A stretch of 64,000 nt of DNA from Stutzerimonas balearica DSM 6083 (GTDB lineage: Bacteria; Pseudomonadota; Gammaproteobacteria; Pseudomonadales; Pseudomonadaceae), in the NCBI RefSeq assembly GCF_000818015.1, contig NZ_CP007511.1, positions 3,668,501-3,732,500 on the forward strand, read 5' to 3'. Each line of letters opens with the position of its first letter. Position 1 is the stretch's first letter. Made by a program: the position numbers and the translations under genes. Of the stretch, positions 9,225 through 18,516 are shown in pieces. Under the pieces are notes generated by a model. It was given only the letters and a program-made list of their open reading frames with translations, was not told where the DNA came from and did not search any database.

Positions 9225-9689
9225 TCAGGCCTGCGACTGCAGGTAGTTCTGCAGGCCGATCCGGTCGATCAGCCCGAGCTGCTGCTCCAGCCAGTAGGCG
9301 TGGTCTTCTTCGGTGTCATGCAGCTGCGCGGCAAGGATGTCGCGGGTCACGTAATCGCTGTGCTGCTCGGCCAGCGCGATGCCCTTGGCCAGCGCCTCGC
9401 GCACGCGGTATTCCAGGGCGAGGTCGCTGCGCAGCATCTCCGGCACGGTCTGGCCCGGGTGGATGGCCTCGGGCGTCATGTCCGGCGTGCCTTCGAGAAA
9501 AAGGATCCGCTGCAGCAAGGCATCGGCATGCTGGGTCTCCTCCTCCATCTCGTGATTGATGCGCTCGTAGAGCTTTTCGAACCCCCAGTCGGCGTACATG
9601 CGCGAGTGCAGGAAATACTGGTCGCGCGCCGCCAGCTCGCCGCGCAGCAACTCCTTGAGGTAATCGACTACCGGTGCCTGGCCTTTCAT
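9225..9689 (-). CDS. ftnA: Bacterial ferritin of the BfrA/FtnA type
   Basis: The 154-residue four-helix protein would form a 24-subunit iron-storage shell. Ferroxidase ligands are visible: E18 (GELAARDQY), E51 and H54 (EEETQHAD), and a second helix set ([15 protein letters not shown]). The position that is the heme-ligand Met52 in true bacterioferritins is Thr here. This matches the P. aeruginosa BfrA protein, later recognised as a heme-free ferritin (FtnA). The ATG at 9689 is favoured over one 7 codons upstream because homologues begin M(K/Q)G then VxDYL. In P. aeruginosa the homologue sits between uvrA and katA, but here that slot is empty. Confidence 0.9.
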   Translation of the reverse strand: MKGQAPVVDYLKELLRGELAARDQYFLHSRMYADWGFEKLYERINHEMEEETQHADALLQRILFLEGTPDMTPEAIHPGQTVPEMLRSDLALEYRVREALAKGIALAEQHSDYVTRDILAAQLHDTEEDHAYWLEQQLGLIDRIGLQNYLQSQA

Positions 9690-9835
9690 CTGCTGCTTCC
9701 TCGAAACCAATCGCTACAAGGCGGCAAGGATCGGGGCTGAGTCCTGGCCGGTCAAGCATTGCGGCCTGGCGCATCGTCGCAGCCGCGACGCCCTCGCCCC
9801 GCTACAATGCGCCTTCCGTTTTCAGAGCATTGCAG

Positions 9836-11065
9836 ATGAGCGCCGATTCCGCCTCCTCCATCGCCATCGTCGGCGGCGGCCCAGCCGGGCTGATGGCCGC
9901 CGAGGTGCTCAGCCGCGCCGGCTGCACGGTGGACCTCTACGACGCCATGCCCTCGGTAGGGCGCAAGTTCCTGCTCGCCGGCGTCGGCGGGATGAACATC
10001 ACTCACGCCGAGCCTTTTGCCGACTTCGTCACTCGCTATCGCGAGGCCCAGCCAGCGTTGCAGGGTTCGCTCGAGCGCTTCGGCCCCGAAGCGCTGCGCC
10101 AGTGGATCCATGCACTGGGCATCGAGACCTTTGTCGGCAGCTCGGGACGGGTATTCCCCACCGACATGAAGGCTGCCCCCCTGCTGCGGGCGTGGCTCAA
10201 GCGCCTGCGCGAAGCCGGGGTGCGCATCCACACGCGCCACCGCTGGCTGGGCTGGGATGCACAGGGTGCGCTGCGGATTGCCTCGCCGTCGGGCGAGCTT
10301 CGCTTGCACCCGACGGCCACCGTGCTCGCGCTCGGCGGCGGCAGCTGGGCACGGCTGGGCTCGGACGGCGCCTGGGTACCGCAACTGGAGGCTCGCGGAG
10401 TGGCCGTCGCCGCGCTGCAGCCAACCAACTGCGGTTTCGAGGTCGCGGGCTGGAGCGCCCATCTCCGGGAAAGATTTGCCGGTGCGCCGCTGAAGACGGT
10501 CACCCTGCGGCTGCCTGGCGGCACGCCGCGGCGCGGCGAGTTCGTGCTTACCGCCAGCGGCATCGAGGGCAGCCTGGTGTATGCACTGTCGGCGCCGATT
10601 CGCGAGGCCATCAACCGCAGCGGCAAGGTCCGGATCGAACTGGACCTGCTGCCCGATCGCTCGGCCGAGCAGATCGCGCGCGCACTGGCGCGGCCGCGCG
10701 GCTCGCAGTCAATGGCCAAGCATCTGCATCGCCAGCTGCGCCTGGATGGGGTCAAGGCCGCGCTGTTGCGGGAGCTGACCGATACCGCGACCTTCGCCGA
10801 TCCACAGGCTCTGGCGCAGGCAATCAAGGCCCTGCCGATCACCCTGGTACGCCCACGGCCGCTGGACGAAGCCATCAGCAGTGCCGGCGGAGTGCGCTTC
10901 GCCGAGCTCGACGAGAACCTGATGCTGCGCCAGGTACCCGGCGTGTTCTGTGCCGGCGAGATGCTCGACTGGGAGGCGCCGACCGGCGGCTACCTGCTGA
11001 CCGCCTGCTTCGCCAGCGGGCGTGCCGCGGCCGAAGGCCTGCTGCGCTGGCTCGACGCGCGCTGA
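9836..11065 (+). CDS. FAD-dependent oxidoreductase, BaiN/YhiN family (TIGR03862-like)
   Basis: The 409-residue flavoprotein starts with the dinucleotide-binding motif IVGGGPAGLMAAEVL (Gly-rich turn at residues 13-18). Family-specific stretches follow: GRKFLLAGVGGMNITH near 45, GSSGRVFPTDMKAAPLL near 100, and a C-terminal FCAGEMLDWEAPTGGYLL that closes the FAD site. The family is related to HI0933/YhiN. The physiological substrate is not known. The ATG at 9836 lies directly before the FAD motif; longer in-frame extensions are not supported. It converges on an alcohol dehydrogenase gene. Confidence 0.88.
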   Translation: MSADSASSIAIVGGGPAGLMAAEVLSRAGCTVDLYDAMPSVGRKFLLAGVGGMNITHAEPFADFVTRYREAQPALQGSLERFGPEALRQWIHALGIETFVGSSGRVFPTDMKAAPLLRAWLKRLREAGVRIHTRHRWLGWDAQGALRIASPSGELRLHPTATVLALGGGSWARLGSDGAWVPQLEARGVAVAALQPTNCGFEVAGWSAHLRERFAGAPLKTVTLRLPGGTPRRGEFVLTASGIEGSLVYALSAPIREAINRSGKVRIELDLLPDRSAEQIARALARPRGSQSMAKHLHRQLRLDGVKAALLRELTDTATFADPQALAQAIKALPITLVRPRPLDEAISSAGGVRFAELDENLMLRQVPGVFCAGEMLDWEAPTGGYLLTACFASGRAAAEGLLRWLDAR

Positions 11066-11091
11066 GTGGCCCGGCCACGCGGCCGGGCCAC
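11066..11091. terminator. Perfect 11-bp inverted repeat between convergent genes
   Basis: GTGGCCCGGCC (11066-11076), loop ACGC, then GGCCGGGCCAC (11081-11091). It sits in the 30-base gap between the stops of the flavoprotein and alcohol dehydrogenase genes. The stem is strong, but neither side has a T-run, so it may pause or protect transcripts rather than end them alone. Confidence 0.55.
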
Positions 11092-11095
11092 CCGT

Positions 11096-12118
11096 CTACA
11101 TCGTCAGCACGATCCGCCCTTCGATGCGCCCGCCGCGCATGTCGTCGAAGATCTGGTTGATGTTGTCCAGCGTGTCGGTATGGATGGTCGCCTTGACCAG
11201 CCCTTCGCCGGCGAAATCCAGCGCCTCCTGCAGATCGGCGCGGGTCCCGACGATCGAGCCGGTGATGCTCACCGCCTTGAGCACCACGTCGAAGATCGGC
11301 GTCGGGAAATCACCCGGCGGCAGGCCCACCAGCGCGACGGTGCCGTGCCGGCGCGCCATGCCGATGGCCTGGCCGAACGCGCTGTTGGACACTGCGGTGA
11401 CCAGCACGCCGTGGGCGCCGCCGATATCGCGCTGAATCACCTCGACCGGATTCTCGGTGCGCGCGTTGACCGTCAGGCTCGCGCCCAGGCGCCGGGCCAG
11501 GTCCAGCTTGGCGTCATCGACGTCCACCGCTGCCACGTGCAGGCCCATCGCCCGCGCATACTGCACCGCCACGTGGCCGAGCCCGCCGATGCCGGAGATC
11601 ACCACCCACTGGCCGGGCCGCGCGCCGGTGACCTTCAGCCCCTTGTAGACGGTGACCCCGGCGCAAAGGATCGGCGCGATGTCTTCGAAGGCGACCTTGT
11701 CCGGCAGCAGGCCGACGTAGTTGGGATCGGCCAGCACGTATTCGGCGTAGCCGCCATTGACCGAGTAACCGGTGTTCTGCTGGCTCTCACAGAGCGTTTC
11801 CCAGCCGGTCAGGCAGTGCTCGCAATAGCCGCAGGCGGTGTACAGCCAGGGCACGCCGACCCGGTCGCCCTCTTTCACCCGCGTCACGCCGGCGCCAACC
11901 GCGGCGACATGGCCGACGCCCTCGTGGCCGGGAATGAACGGCAACGCCGGTTTCACCGGCCAGTCGCCCTCGGCGGCGTGCAGGTCGGTGTGGCAGACGC
12001 CCGAGGCGGCGATCTTCACCAGAATCTGGCCGGGGCCGGGCATCGGCACCCGAACTTCTTCGAGGCGCAACGGCTCGCCGAAGGCATGCACCACAGCAGC
12101 TTTCATGGTTTGAGGCAT
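11096..12118 (-). CDS. adhP: Zinc-dependent alcohol dehydrogenase (AdhP-like)
   Basis: The 340-residue medium-chain dehydrogenase would oxidise alcohols with NAD. Catalytic zinc ligands are C42 (GVCHTDLH), H65/E66 (PGHEGVG) and a third Cys in [11 protein letters not shown]. Structural zinc ligands are C96, C99, C102 and C110. The Rossmann motif GIGGLGHVA follows near residue 175. This matches propanol-preferring AdhP/AdhA. The ATG at 12118 has GGAGAG upstream. It is monocistronic. Confidence 0.92.
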   Translation of the reverse strand: MPQTMKAAVVHAFGEPLRLEEVRVPMPGPGQILVKIAASGVCHTDLHAAEGDWPVKPALPFIPGHEGVGHVAAVGAGVTRVKEGDRVGVPWLYTACGYCEHCLTGWETLCESQQNTGYSVNGGYAEYVLADPNYVGLLPDKVAFEDIAPILCAGVTVYKGLKVTGARPGQWVVISGIGGLGHVAVQYARAMGLHVAAVDVDDAKLDLARRLGASLTVNARTENPVEVIQRDIGGAHGVLVTAVSNSAFGQAIGMARRHGTVALVGLPPGDFPTPIFDVVLKAVSITGSIVGTRADLQEALDFAGEGLVKATIHTDTLDNINQIFDDMRGGRIEGRIVLTM

Positions 12119-12239
12119 GAGGCTTCTCTCCAGGGTTGGGATGTTCGAATCTGCTCCTTGCGGATGCGAACAGCCTAGACCTGGATCAGTTGCCAAGCGA
12201 TTGCAGCGACCGTTGGTCGCGCCCTTGCCACCCCGCGGT

Positions 12240-13565
12240 TCAGCGCGGCTTCTTCGCCGGCCTGCCTCCCAGGCTCGGTACCTTGCGGATCGGCTTGGCG
12301 TTGGGTTTTTCGTTCTCGTCGAACCAGTTGCCCAGATGGATGCGGCCCTTGCCCGGCACGTCCTTGGGCTTTTTCGGCTTCTTTGGCTTCTTGATCACTT
12401 GGCCGCCCGGCGCGGTAGCCGGCACGCGGTGTTCGGGAATGAAATCGGGCAGCTCGTGGCGCGGCAGCACCTGGCCGATCAGCGTCTCGATCGCGGCCAA
12501 CTGGTCGACCTCGTCGGCGGCCACCAGGGAAACGGCCTCACCGCTGGCGCCGGCACGGCCGGTGCGCCCGATGCGATGCACATAGTCTTCGGCGACGAAC
12601 GGCAGGTCGAAGTTGACCACCTGCGGCAGGCCCTGGATGTCGAGCCCGCGGGCGGCGACATCGGTAGCCACCAGTATCCGCACTTCACCGGCCTTGAAGC
12701 GCTCCAGCGCGCGCAGACGGCTGGGCTGCGGCTTGTCGCCATGGATCGAGTCAGCCGCGATGCCGGCCCGTTCCAGCGCCTCGACCAAAGCATCGACGCC
12801 CTTGCGCGTCCTGGCGAACACCAGTACCTGCGTCCAGCGGCGCTCCTCGAGCAGCGTCAGGAACAGCTCGGTCTTGCGCTTCTTGTCCACCGGCACCAGC
12901 CATTGCTTGACCGTCTTCGCCGCGGTATTGCGCGGGCTCACCTCGACCGACAGCGGGTCGCGCAGCAGCTCGCCGGCCAGTTGCCGGATGGGCTCGGAAA
13001 AGGTCGCCGAGAACAGCAGGGTCTGGCGCTTTTTCGGTAGTGCAGCGAACAGCTCGTCGAGCTCGCGGGCGAAACCGAGATCGAGCATGCGATCGGCTTC
13101 GTCGAGCACGAGAACTTGCAGCTGGGCGAACTTCACCGCGTTCTGCCGGTACAGATCGAGCAGCCGCCCGGGCGTGGCGACCAGTACATCGATGCCTTTG
13201 CGCAAGGCCATCATCTGCGGATTGAGGCTGACCCCGCCGTACACCGCATAACTGCGCAGGGGCAGGTCCTGCCCGTAGCTACGCAGGCTCTGGTAGACCT
13301 GCTCGGCGAGTTCGCGGGTCGGCACCAGCACCAGCGCGCGCACCGAATTGCTCATCACCTTCGGCCCATCGGTACACAACCGCTGCAGCACAGGCAGGGC
13401 GAAACCGGCGGTCTTGCCGGTGCCGGTCTGCGCCGCCCCCATCAGATCGCGGCCCTTGAGCACGGCGGGAATCGCCTGGGCCTGGATCGGCGTCGGCGTG
13501 TGGTAGTCAAGGCTTTCGAGGGTCCGCAGCAGCGGTTCGATCAGGCCGAGGGAGGCGAAGGTCAT
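12240..13565 (-). CDS. rhlE: DEAD-box ATP-dependent RNA helicase (RhlE-like)
   Basis: The 441-residue helicase carries the full motif set: Q motif ([13 protein letters not shown]), Walker A AQTGTGKT (45-52), [18 protein letters not shown] with RMLDLGF, SATFS, and the second RecA domain with [13 protein letters not shown] and [11 protein letters not shown] basic, Pro/Lys-rich tail ([17 protein letters not shown]) would bind RNA without specificity. Likely roles are ribosome assembly and RNA decay. Pseudomonads have several RhlE paralogues, so the exact one is not certain. The ATG at 13565 matches the MxFASLG start of the family. Confidence 0.92.
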   Translation of the reverse strand: MTFASLGLIEPLLRTLESLDYHTPTPIQAQAIPAVLKGRDLMGAAQTGTGKTAGFALPVLQRLCTDGPKVMSNSVRALVLVPTRELAEQVYQSLRSYGQDLPLRSYAVYGGVSLNPQMMALRKGIDVLVATPGRLLDLYRQNAVKFAQLQVLVLDEADRMLDLGFARELDELFAALPKKRQTLLFSATFSEPIRQLAGELLRDPLSVEVSPRNTAAKTVKQWLVPVDKKRKTELFLTLLEERRWTQVLVFARTRKGVDALVEALERAGIAADSIHGDKPQPSRLRALERFKAGEVRILVATDVAARGLDIQGLPQVVNFDLPFVAEDYVHRIGRTGRAGASGEAVSLVAADEVDQLAAIETLIGQVLPRHELPDFIPEHRVPATAPGGQVIKKPKKPKKPKDVPGKGRIHLGNWFDENEKPNAKPIRKVPSLGGRPAKKPR

Positions 13566-13786
13566 GGCAGGCTCGCAGCGCCGCAACGGGCGGATGAAAA
13601 GACGCGGATTCTAACAGGCCAGGGCGGCGCCACCGCGAACTTCGCCGGCTGTCGGCATGCGCGAGCGCTGCAGGCATGCGCCAGGGACGGCCACGCGCGC
13701 ACCCGCGGCAGCGGCCTCGCTTCTTGACCCTGTACCTTGTGTTTGTCGGCGCCGCCCCGTAAGGTGCGCGCGTTTTTCTAATCCGC

Positions 13787-13970
13787 CAAGGTGTGCGCGC
13801 CCCCATGGGGCCGCATTAAACGGGAAGCCGGTGCGCTCGCAGGAGCAAACCCGGCGCTGCCCCCGCAACGGTAATCGACCGCGATCAGCCGATCGCAGTC
13901 CGCTCAACGGCCACTGTGCACAGCACGGGAAGGCGAGCGGGCCGAGTCGAGAGCCCGGAGACCGGCCTGG
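13787..13970 (+). promoter_or_regulatory. Cobalamin (B12) riboswitch upstream of btuB
   Basis: The stretch holds the conserved cobalamin riboswitch segments in order: GGGAAGCCGGTG (13822-13833), the core GCTGCCCCCGCAACGGTAA (13856-13874), CCACTG (13911-13916), GGGAAGGC (13927-13934) and the B12 box AGCCCGGAGACCGGCC (13952-13967). It lies about 105 bases before the btuB start on the same strand. Adenosylcobalamin or a related corrinoid would bind and lower expression of the btu operon. Confidence 0.95.
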
Positions 13971-14040
13971 ACGGATTCGACTGGTGTTGCGGAGGGCAGC
14001 ACCGTCAAGCGTCGCGCTCGTGCGCGCTTGTTCCTGCCCT

Positions 14041-14068
14041 CCTCAAAAGTCTTCCTTCGCTTTTGAGG
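14041..14068 (+). promoter_or_regulatory. Hairpin masking the btuB ribosome-binding site
   Basis: CCTCAAAAG (14041-14049) and CTTTTGAGG (14060-14068) are perfect 9-base complements with a 10-base loop. The right arm contains GAGG, part of the GAGGA ribosome site 6-10 bases before the ATG at 14075. No T-run follows. This is the expected output element of a translation-controlling B12 riboswitch. Confidence 0.8.
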
Positions 14069-14074
14069 ATCCTG

Positions 14075-15946
14075 ATGAAATCGCTCAACCCCCTCGCCCT
14101 GGCCATTGCGGCCCTGGTGCCCACGCTGGCCAGCGCGGCCGATCCGCTCGCCTACGACGACCAGCTGAAACTGGACGATCTGGTCGTCACTTCGGCGCGC
14201 CTGCCGCAGACCCGGTCCGAGGCAACCAACCTGACCACCGTCTTCACCCGCGACGACATCGATCGCCTGCAACCGAGCACCGTCGCCGACCTGCTCAGCC
14301 GCGTGCCGGGCGTGCAGATCGGCCAGTCCGGCGGCCGCGGCAGCATCACCGGGCTGTATGTACGCGGCACCAAATCGGCACAGACACTGGTGCTGATCGA
14401 CGGCCAGCGGGTCAACAACGCCAGCGGCGGCGCCGCCCCGCTGGAATACCTGAGCGTGGAGCAGATCGAACGCGTCGAGGTCTCGCGCGGTGCCAACTCG
14501 GTGATCTTCGGTTCCGAAGCCATGGGCGGCGTGATCCAGATCTTTACCCGCCGCGGCCAGAGCGAAGGGCTGCAGCCGCGGGTCCGCATGGCTTATGGCA
14601 ACCGTGGCACCTGGGAGCGCAGCGCCGGCCTCTCCGGCGGCAACGGCGCCACACGCTTCAGCCTGAATGCCAGCGCCGAGGACACCGACGGCACCAATCG
14701 CACCGATGCCGAGCAGGGCCCGAACAGCGATCACGACGCCTATCGCAACAACGGGCTCAGCCTGAACCTCAGCCACCGCTTCAGCGAGGATGTCGAGGCC
14801 GGCCTGAGCCTGCTCGACCAGCGCGGCGAGACCGAGTACGACCTCGGCTACATGGGCAGCTACCCCTACGACGAGTTCGAGCTCAAGAGCTACGCCAGCT
14901 ATCTCGCGGCGCAGATCAACGACATCTGGAACAGCCGCCTCGAACTCGGCCACAGCGAGTCGCGGCGTTTCTTCCGCGCCGACGACAGCAACGCCAAGGA
15001 CTCGCTGAGCACCTACCGGGACACGGTCAACTGGCTCAACGATCTGCGCCTGAACGCAGAACACAGCCTGACGCTTGGCGCCGAATGGTACGAAGACAGC
15101 CTCAACAGCAACACCGCCTACGCCGAAGACCGGCGCTGGAACAAGGCCGCCTACGTGCAGCACCGCTTCAGCGGCGAACACTTCTCCACCGAACTGGGCG
15201 TGCGGCATGACGACAACGAGCAGTTCGGCCACGAAAACAGCTGGCGCGGCGCGCTGACATTGCCGCTCGATACCCGCAACCAGCTGGTGTTCAGCTACAG
15301 CGAAGGCTTCCGCGCGCCGACCTTCATGGACCTGTATTACCCCTATGGCGCCAACCCGGACCTGCAGCCCGAGCGCTCGAAGAGCTATGAAGTGCAATGG
15401 CGCAGCCAGCTCGCCGAGCGCACCCGCCTGGAAGCCTCGATCTACCGCACCGACATCGAAGACGCCATCGTGCTCGACTCCAGCTGGACGCCGATGAACA
15501 TCTCCGAGGCGCGCATCAATGGCTTCGAAGCCGCACTGTCCCATGAGCTGATGGGCTGGCACGGCGAACTGGGCGTCAGCGTCATCGATCCGCGCGACCG
15601 CGACACCGGCAAGACGCTCAGCCGCCGCGCCCGACGCACGCTGAGCCTCGACCTGGACCGCCAGTTCGGCGCCGTGTCGGTCGGTGCCAGCTGGCGCACC
15701 GTCAGCCGTGCCTACAGCGACGAGGCCAATACGCGCGAACTGGCCGGCTATGGCGTACTCGGCGTGCGCAGCAGCTGGCAGGTCAGCGACGAGATCGAAC
15801 TGGGGCTGAAGGTCGACAACCTGCTGGACAAGCGTTACGTGCTGGCCCAGGACACCGACTACTCGAGCTTCCCGAGCGTCGTGCGCGACTACGTCGAGGA
15901 GGGCCGCATGGCGCAGCTTTCGGTGACCTGGACGCCGTCGCTCTGA
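14075..15946 (+). CDS. btuB: TonB-dependent outer-membrane cobalamin receptor BtuB
   Basis: The 623-residue protein has a signal peptide (residues 1-21, ending ASA), then a TonB box region (LDDLVVTSARLP, about 33-44), a plug domain with RVPGVQI and LYVRGTKSAQTLVLIDGQRVN, and a C-terminal 22-strand barrel ending in the aromatic-rich LSVTWTPSL. It would bind and import vitamin B12 across the outer membrane with TonB energy. The riboswitch just upstream supports cobalamin as the substrate. It is first in an operon with periplasmic and ABC components. Confidence 0.95.
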   Translation: MKSLNPLALAIAALVPTLASAADPLAYDDQLKLDDLVVTSARLPQTRSEATNLTTVFTRDDIDRLQPSTVADLLSRVPGVQIGQSGGRGSITGLYVRGTKSAQTLVLIDGQRVNNASGGAAPLEYLSVEQIERVEVSRGANSVIFGSEAMGGVIQIFTRRGQSEGLQPRVRMAYGNRGTWERSAGLSGGNGATRFSLNASAEDTDGTNRTDAEQGPNSDHDAYRNNGLSLNLSHRFSEDVEAGLSLLDQRGETEYDLGYMGSYPYDEFELKSYASYLAAQINDIWNSRLELGHSESRRFFRADDSNAKDSLSTYRDTVNWLNDLRLNAEHSLTLGAEWYEDSLNSNTAYAEDRRWNKAAYVQHRFSGEHFSTELGVRHDDNEQFGHENSWRGALTLPLDTRNQLVFSYSEGFRAPTFMDLYYPYGANPDLQPERSKSYEVQWRSQLAERTRLEASIYRTDIEDAIVLDSSWTPMNISEARINGFEAALSHELMGWHGELGVSVIDPRDRDTGKTLSRRARRTLSLDLDRQFGAVSVGASWRTVSRAYSDEANTRELAGYGVLGVRSSWQVSDEIELGLKVDNLLDKRYVLAQDTDYSSFPSVVRDYVEEGRMAQLSVTWTPSL

Positions 15947-16032
15947 ACCGCCGGCGGACCGTCTGCGGCCCGTTCGTCTGGCGCGGGCGGGAGTGGTACG
16001 CTCGCGCCTCTGTCGATACCGGGGCTCGCCGT

Positions 16033-16818
16033 GTGCTGCGCGATCTGAAATACGCTTGCTGTCTGCTCGGCGCGCTGCTGGCCCCGCTGGCCCCGCTGGC
16101 CGCGCAAGCGGCCCCCTCTCGGGTCGTCTCGCTGGACCTGTGCATGGACTGGGCGCTGGCGCACTACGCCAGGCCTGCTCAGGTCGCTGCACTCTCGCCG
16201 ATGCATCGGCGCTATCGGTTGCCGGCTTTCGACGGTGACTGGCCCGAGCATGACGGCTCGCTGGAGCGCCTCGTCGAATTGCGACCGGACCTGGTGCTGG
16301 TCGGCCAGTACAGTGCCCTGCTCCTGCGCGAGCGTCTGCGCGCGCTCGGCATACGCGTCGAAGTCATTCCACTGCCGACCACCCTGGCCGAAATCGAGGG
16401 CTACGAGCGTCGGCTACTCGAACTACTCGGCCAGGACCCGGACCGCGCCACGGCGCCCCCGGCGCCGCATCAGCCGGAACCGGATGCCCCACGCCTGCTG
16501 CTGCTCGGTGCCAACGGCATCGGCACCGGGCGCGATACCTTCGAGCACCAGCTGATCGAACAGGCCGGCTGGCGCAACTACCTCGGGCAGTCCGGCCACG
16601 TCCGCCTCGATCTGGAGGCCATCGTGGCCGACCCGCCGGATGCCATCCTGTTCGCCGCCGCCCCCGAACGGGCACTGGCCAACAGCTTCGCCCAACATCC
16701 TGCGCTGCGCCGGGCCATTGCGCCCAAGGCCTGGCTGAGCACCGACTACTGGCGCTGGCAGTGCCCCGGGCCCTGGATGTGGGATCTGATAGGACAGCTC
16801 AACCAATGGCTCGATTAG
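16033..16818 (+). CDS. btuF: Periplasmic cobalamin-binding protein of the BtuF type
   Basis: The 261-residue protein has a signal peptide (about residues 1-27, ending AAQAA) and the two-lobe fold of class III binding proteins, with RVVSLDLCMDWALAHY near the start and LVELRPDLVLVGQYS near residue 80. Together with the following btuC and btuD genes it would deliver corrinoids to the inner-membrane ABC importer. The start codon is GTG; nearby alternatives are not better. The stop overlaps btuC by 13 bases. General iron-siderophore binding proteins look similar, but the operon and riboswitch point to cobalamin. Confidence 0.85.
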   Translation: MLRDLKYACCLLGALLAPLAPLAAQAAPSRVVSLDLCMDWALAHYARPAQVAALSPMHRRYRLPAFDGDWPEHDGSLERLVELRPDLVLVGQYSALLLRERLRALGIRVEVIPLPTTLAEIEGYERRLLELLGQDPDRATAPPAPHQPEPDAPRLLLLGANGIGTGRDTFEHQLIEQAGWRNYLGQSGHVRLDLEAIVADPPDAILFAAAPERALANSFAQHPALRRAIAPKAWLSTDYWRWQCPGPWMWDLIGQLNQWLD

Positions 16819-17792
16819 TCACTCCCGCGCTCGCGCTGCTGCTGGCCGCCAGCGCGCTGCTCTCGCTCAGCCTCGGCTCCACCTCGGTGCCGGTGCTCGG
16901 CGGCCTCGGCGACTGGCTGGCCGGCAAGGCCAGCCTCGGTGCGATCGTCATTGGCGACATCCGTTTGCCGCGCACACTGCTGGCCCTGGGCGTTGGCGCT
17001 GCGCTCGGCCTGAGCGGTGCCGCCTTGCAGGGGCTGTTGCGCAATCCGCTGGCCGATCCGGCGCTGACAGGCGCCAGCCAGGGTGCGGCACTCGGCGCGG
17101 CTGCGGTGTTCTACTTCGGCCTGCTGCCGCAGCTGGGTAGCGCCGCCCCGGCCGTGGCGGGCCTTGCCGGGGCACTGGCGGCCCTGTTGCTGATGCTGGC
17201 GCTGGCCGGAGGGGCCCGGCCTGCGATGGTCATCATGGCGGGGCTGGCAATCTCCACCCTTGCCGGTGCCGCACTGGCAACCGTGCTCAACTTTGCTCCC
17301 AACCCCTACGCCATGCAGGAACTGGTGTTCTGGCTGCTGGGCTCGGTGTCCGAGCGCGGTCTCGACCATCTGGCGCTGCTGGGCCCGGCGCTGCTGGCCG
17401 GTGCCGCTCTGATCTTCAGCCAGCGGCGCCTGCTCAGCGGCCTCAGTCTGGGCGAGCAGGTGGCCGAGAGCATGGGCCTGAACGTGCGCCGTGGCAGCCG
17501 CCTGATCGTGCTCGGCGTCGCCCTGTTGGTCGGCAGCTCGGTCGCGGTGGCCGGCGCCATCGGTTTTGTCGGTCTGCTGGTGCCACACCTGGTGCGGCCG
17601 CTGGTTCGCCACCGGCCGGAGCGAGTGCTGCTGCCGGCGGCCCTGGCCGGCGCCACGCTGGTCTGCCTGGCTGACATCGGCGTGCGCCTGCTGCCGCCCG
17701 GCCGGGAACTCAAGCTCGGCGTGCTGACCGCGCTGCTCGGTACACCGCTGTTCGTCTGGCTGGTCTGGAAGGAGCGCAACCGATGGAGCTGA
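16806..17792 (+). CDS. btuC: Cobalamin ABC transporter permease BtuC
   Basis: The 328-residue inner-membrane permease has about 10 hydrophobic helices of the FecCD/BtuC family. Family marks are RLPRTLLALGVGAALGLSGA near 55, NPLADPALTG near 80, GAIGFVGLLVPHLVR near 260, and the ending GTPLFVWLVWKERNR. It pairs with BtuD and receives substrate from BtuF. It overlaps the end of btuF and the start of btuD, so the three are translated in a coupled way. Confidence 0.92.
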   Translation: MARLVTPALALLLAASALLSLSLGSTSVPVLGGLGDWLAGKASLGAIVIGDIRLPRTLLALGVGAALGLSGAALQGLLRNPLADPALTGASQGAALGAAAVFYFGLLPQLGSAAPAVAGLAGALAALLLMLALAGGARPAMVIMAGLAISTLAGAALATVLNFAPNPYAMQELVFWLLGSVSERGLDHLALLGPALLAGAALIFSQRRLLSGLSLGEQVAESMGLNVRRGSRLIVLGVALLVGSSVAVAGAIGFVGLLVPHLVRPLVRHRPERVLLPAALAGATLVCLADIGVRLLPPGRELKLGVLTALLGTPLFVWLVWKERNRWS

Positions 17793-18511
17793 TCGACGCG
17801 AAACAGCTGGCGGTGCCCGGCCGCCTGCATGGCATCGACCTGACGCTAACGCCTGGGCAGATGCTCGGCCTGATCGGCCCCAACGGCTCGGGAAAATCGA
17901 CCGTTCTGCAATGCCTGGCCGGCATCCAGACCCATGCCGGGCAGGTCGCACTCGAAGGCCGTGACGCGCGACAGCTGCCGGCCAGCATCCGGGCCAGGCG
18001 GATCGGCCTGCTGCCTCAGGCCTGCCAGAGCGCCTGGGCGCTGAGCGTAGGCGACGTGGTGGCGCTTGGCCGGCTGCCCTGGCACGACAGGGACGCTGCG
18101 GCCATCGGCCGGGCCATCGAACAGACCGGCATCGGTGCCTGGCTCGGCGAGCGCGTCGACCACCTTTCCGGCGGCGAGCAGGCGCGCGTCTGGCTGGCTC
18201 GGGTGCTGGCGGGCGAGCCTCACCTGCTGCTGGCCGACGAGCCGATCGCCAGCCTCGACCTGCTCCATCAGCGCAACGTCATGCAACTGCTGCGCGAATA
18301 CGCCGCCGGCGAGCGCGGAGTGATCGTCGCCCTGCACGACCTGGCGTTGGCCGCGCGCTACTGCGATCGCCTCTGCCTGCTCCACGGCGGGCGCGTGCAG
18401 GCCGCCGGCACGCCCGCCGAGGTACTGACCGAGGCCAACCTGCAGGCGGTCTTTGGCGTCGAGGTCAAGGTCGACCTCGACGTTCACCCTCCCATCGTCT
18501 CCCTGAGGTGA
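17783..18511 (+). CDS. btuD: Cobalamin ABC transporter ATPase BtuD
   Basis: The 242-residue ATPase has Walker A GPNGSGKS (32-39), ABC signature LSGGEQ (128-133), Walker B LLLADE (148-153) and the switch His in ALHDLALAARYCD. It powers the BtuC permease. It overlaps btuC by 10 bases and its stop is 5 bases before the next ATG. Confidence 0.93.
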   Translation: MELIDAKQLAVPGRLHGIDLTLTPGQMLGLIGPNGSGKSTVLQCLAGIQTHAGQVALEGRDARQLPASIRARRIGLLPQACQSAWALSVGDVVALGRLPWHDRDAAAIGRAIEQTGIGAWLGERVDHLSGGEQARVWLARVLAGEPHLLLADEPIASLDLLHQRNVMQLLREYAAGERGVIVALHDLALAARYCDRLCLLHGGRVQAAGTPAEVLTEANLQAVFGVEVKVDLDVHPPIVSLR

Positions 18512-18516
18512 AGCCC

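Noticed and set aside
13904..16192. 762-codon minus-strand frame across btuB
   Set aside because: It runs opposite btuB and its own riboswitch leader and has low-complexity Ala/Val/Gly text. A shadow of high GC content.
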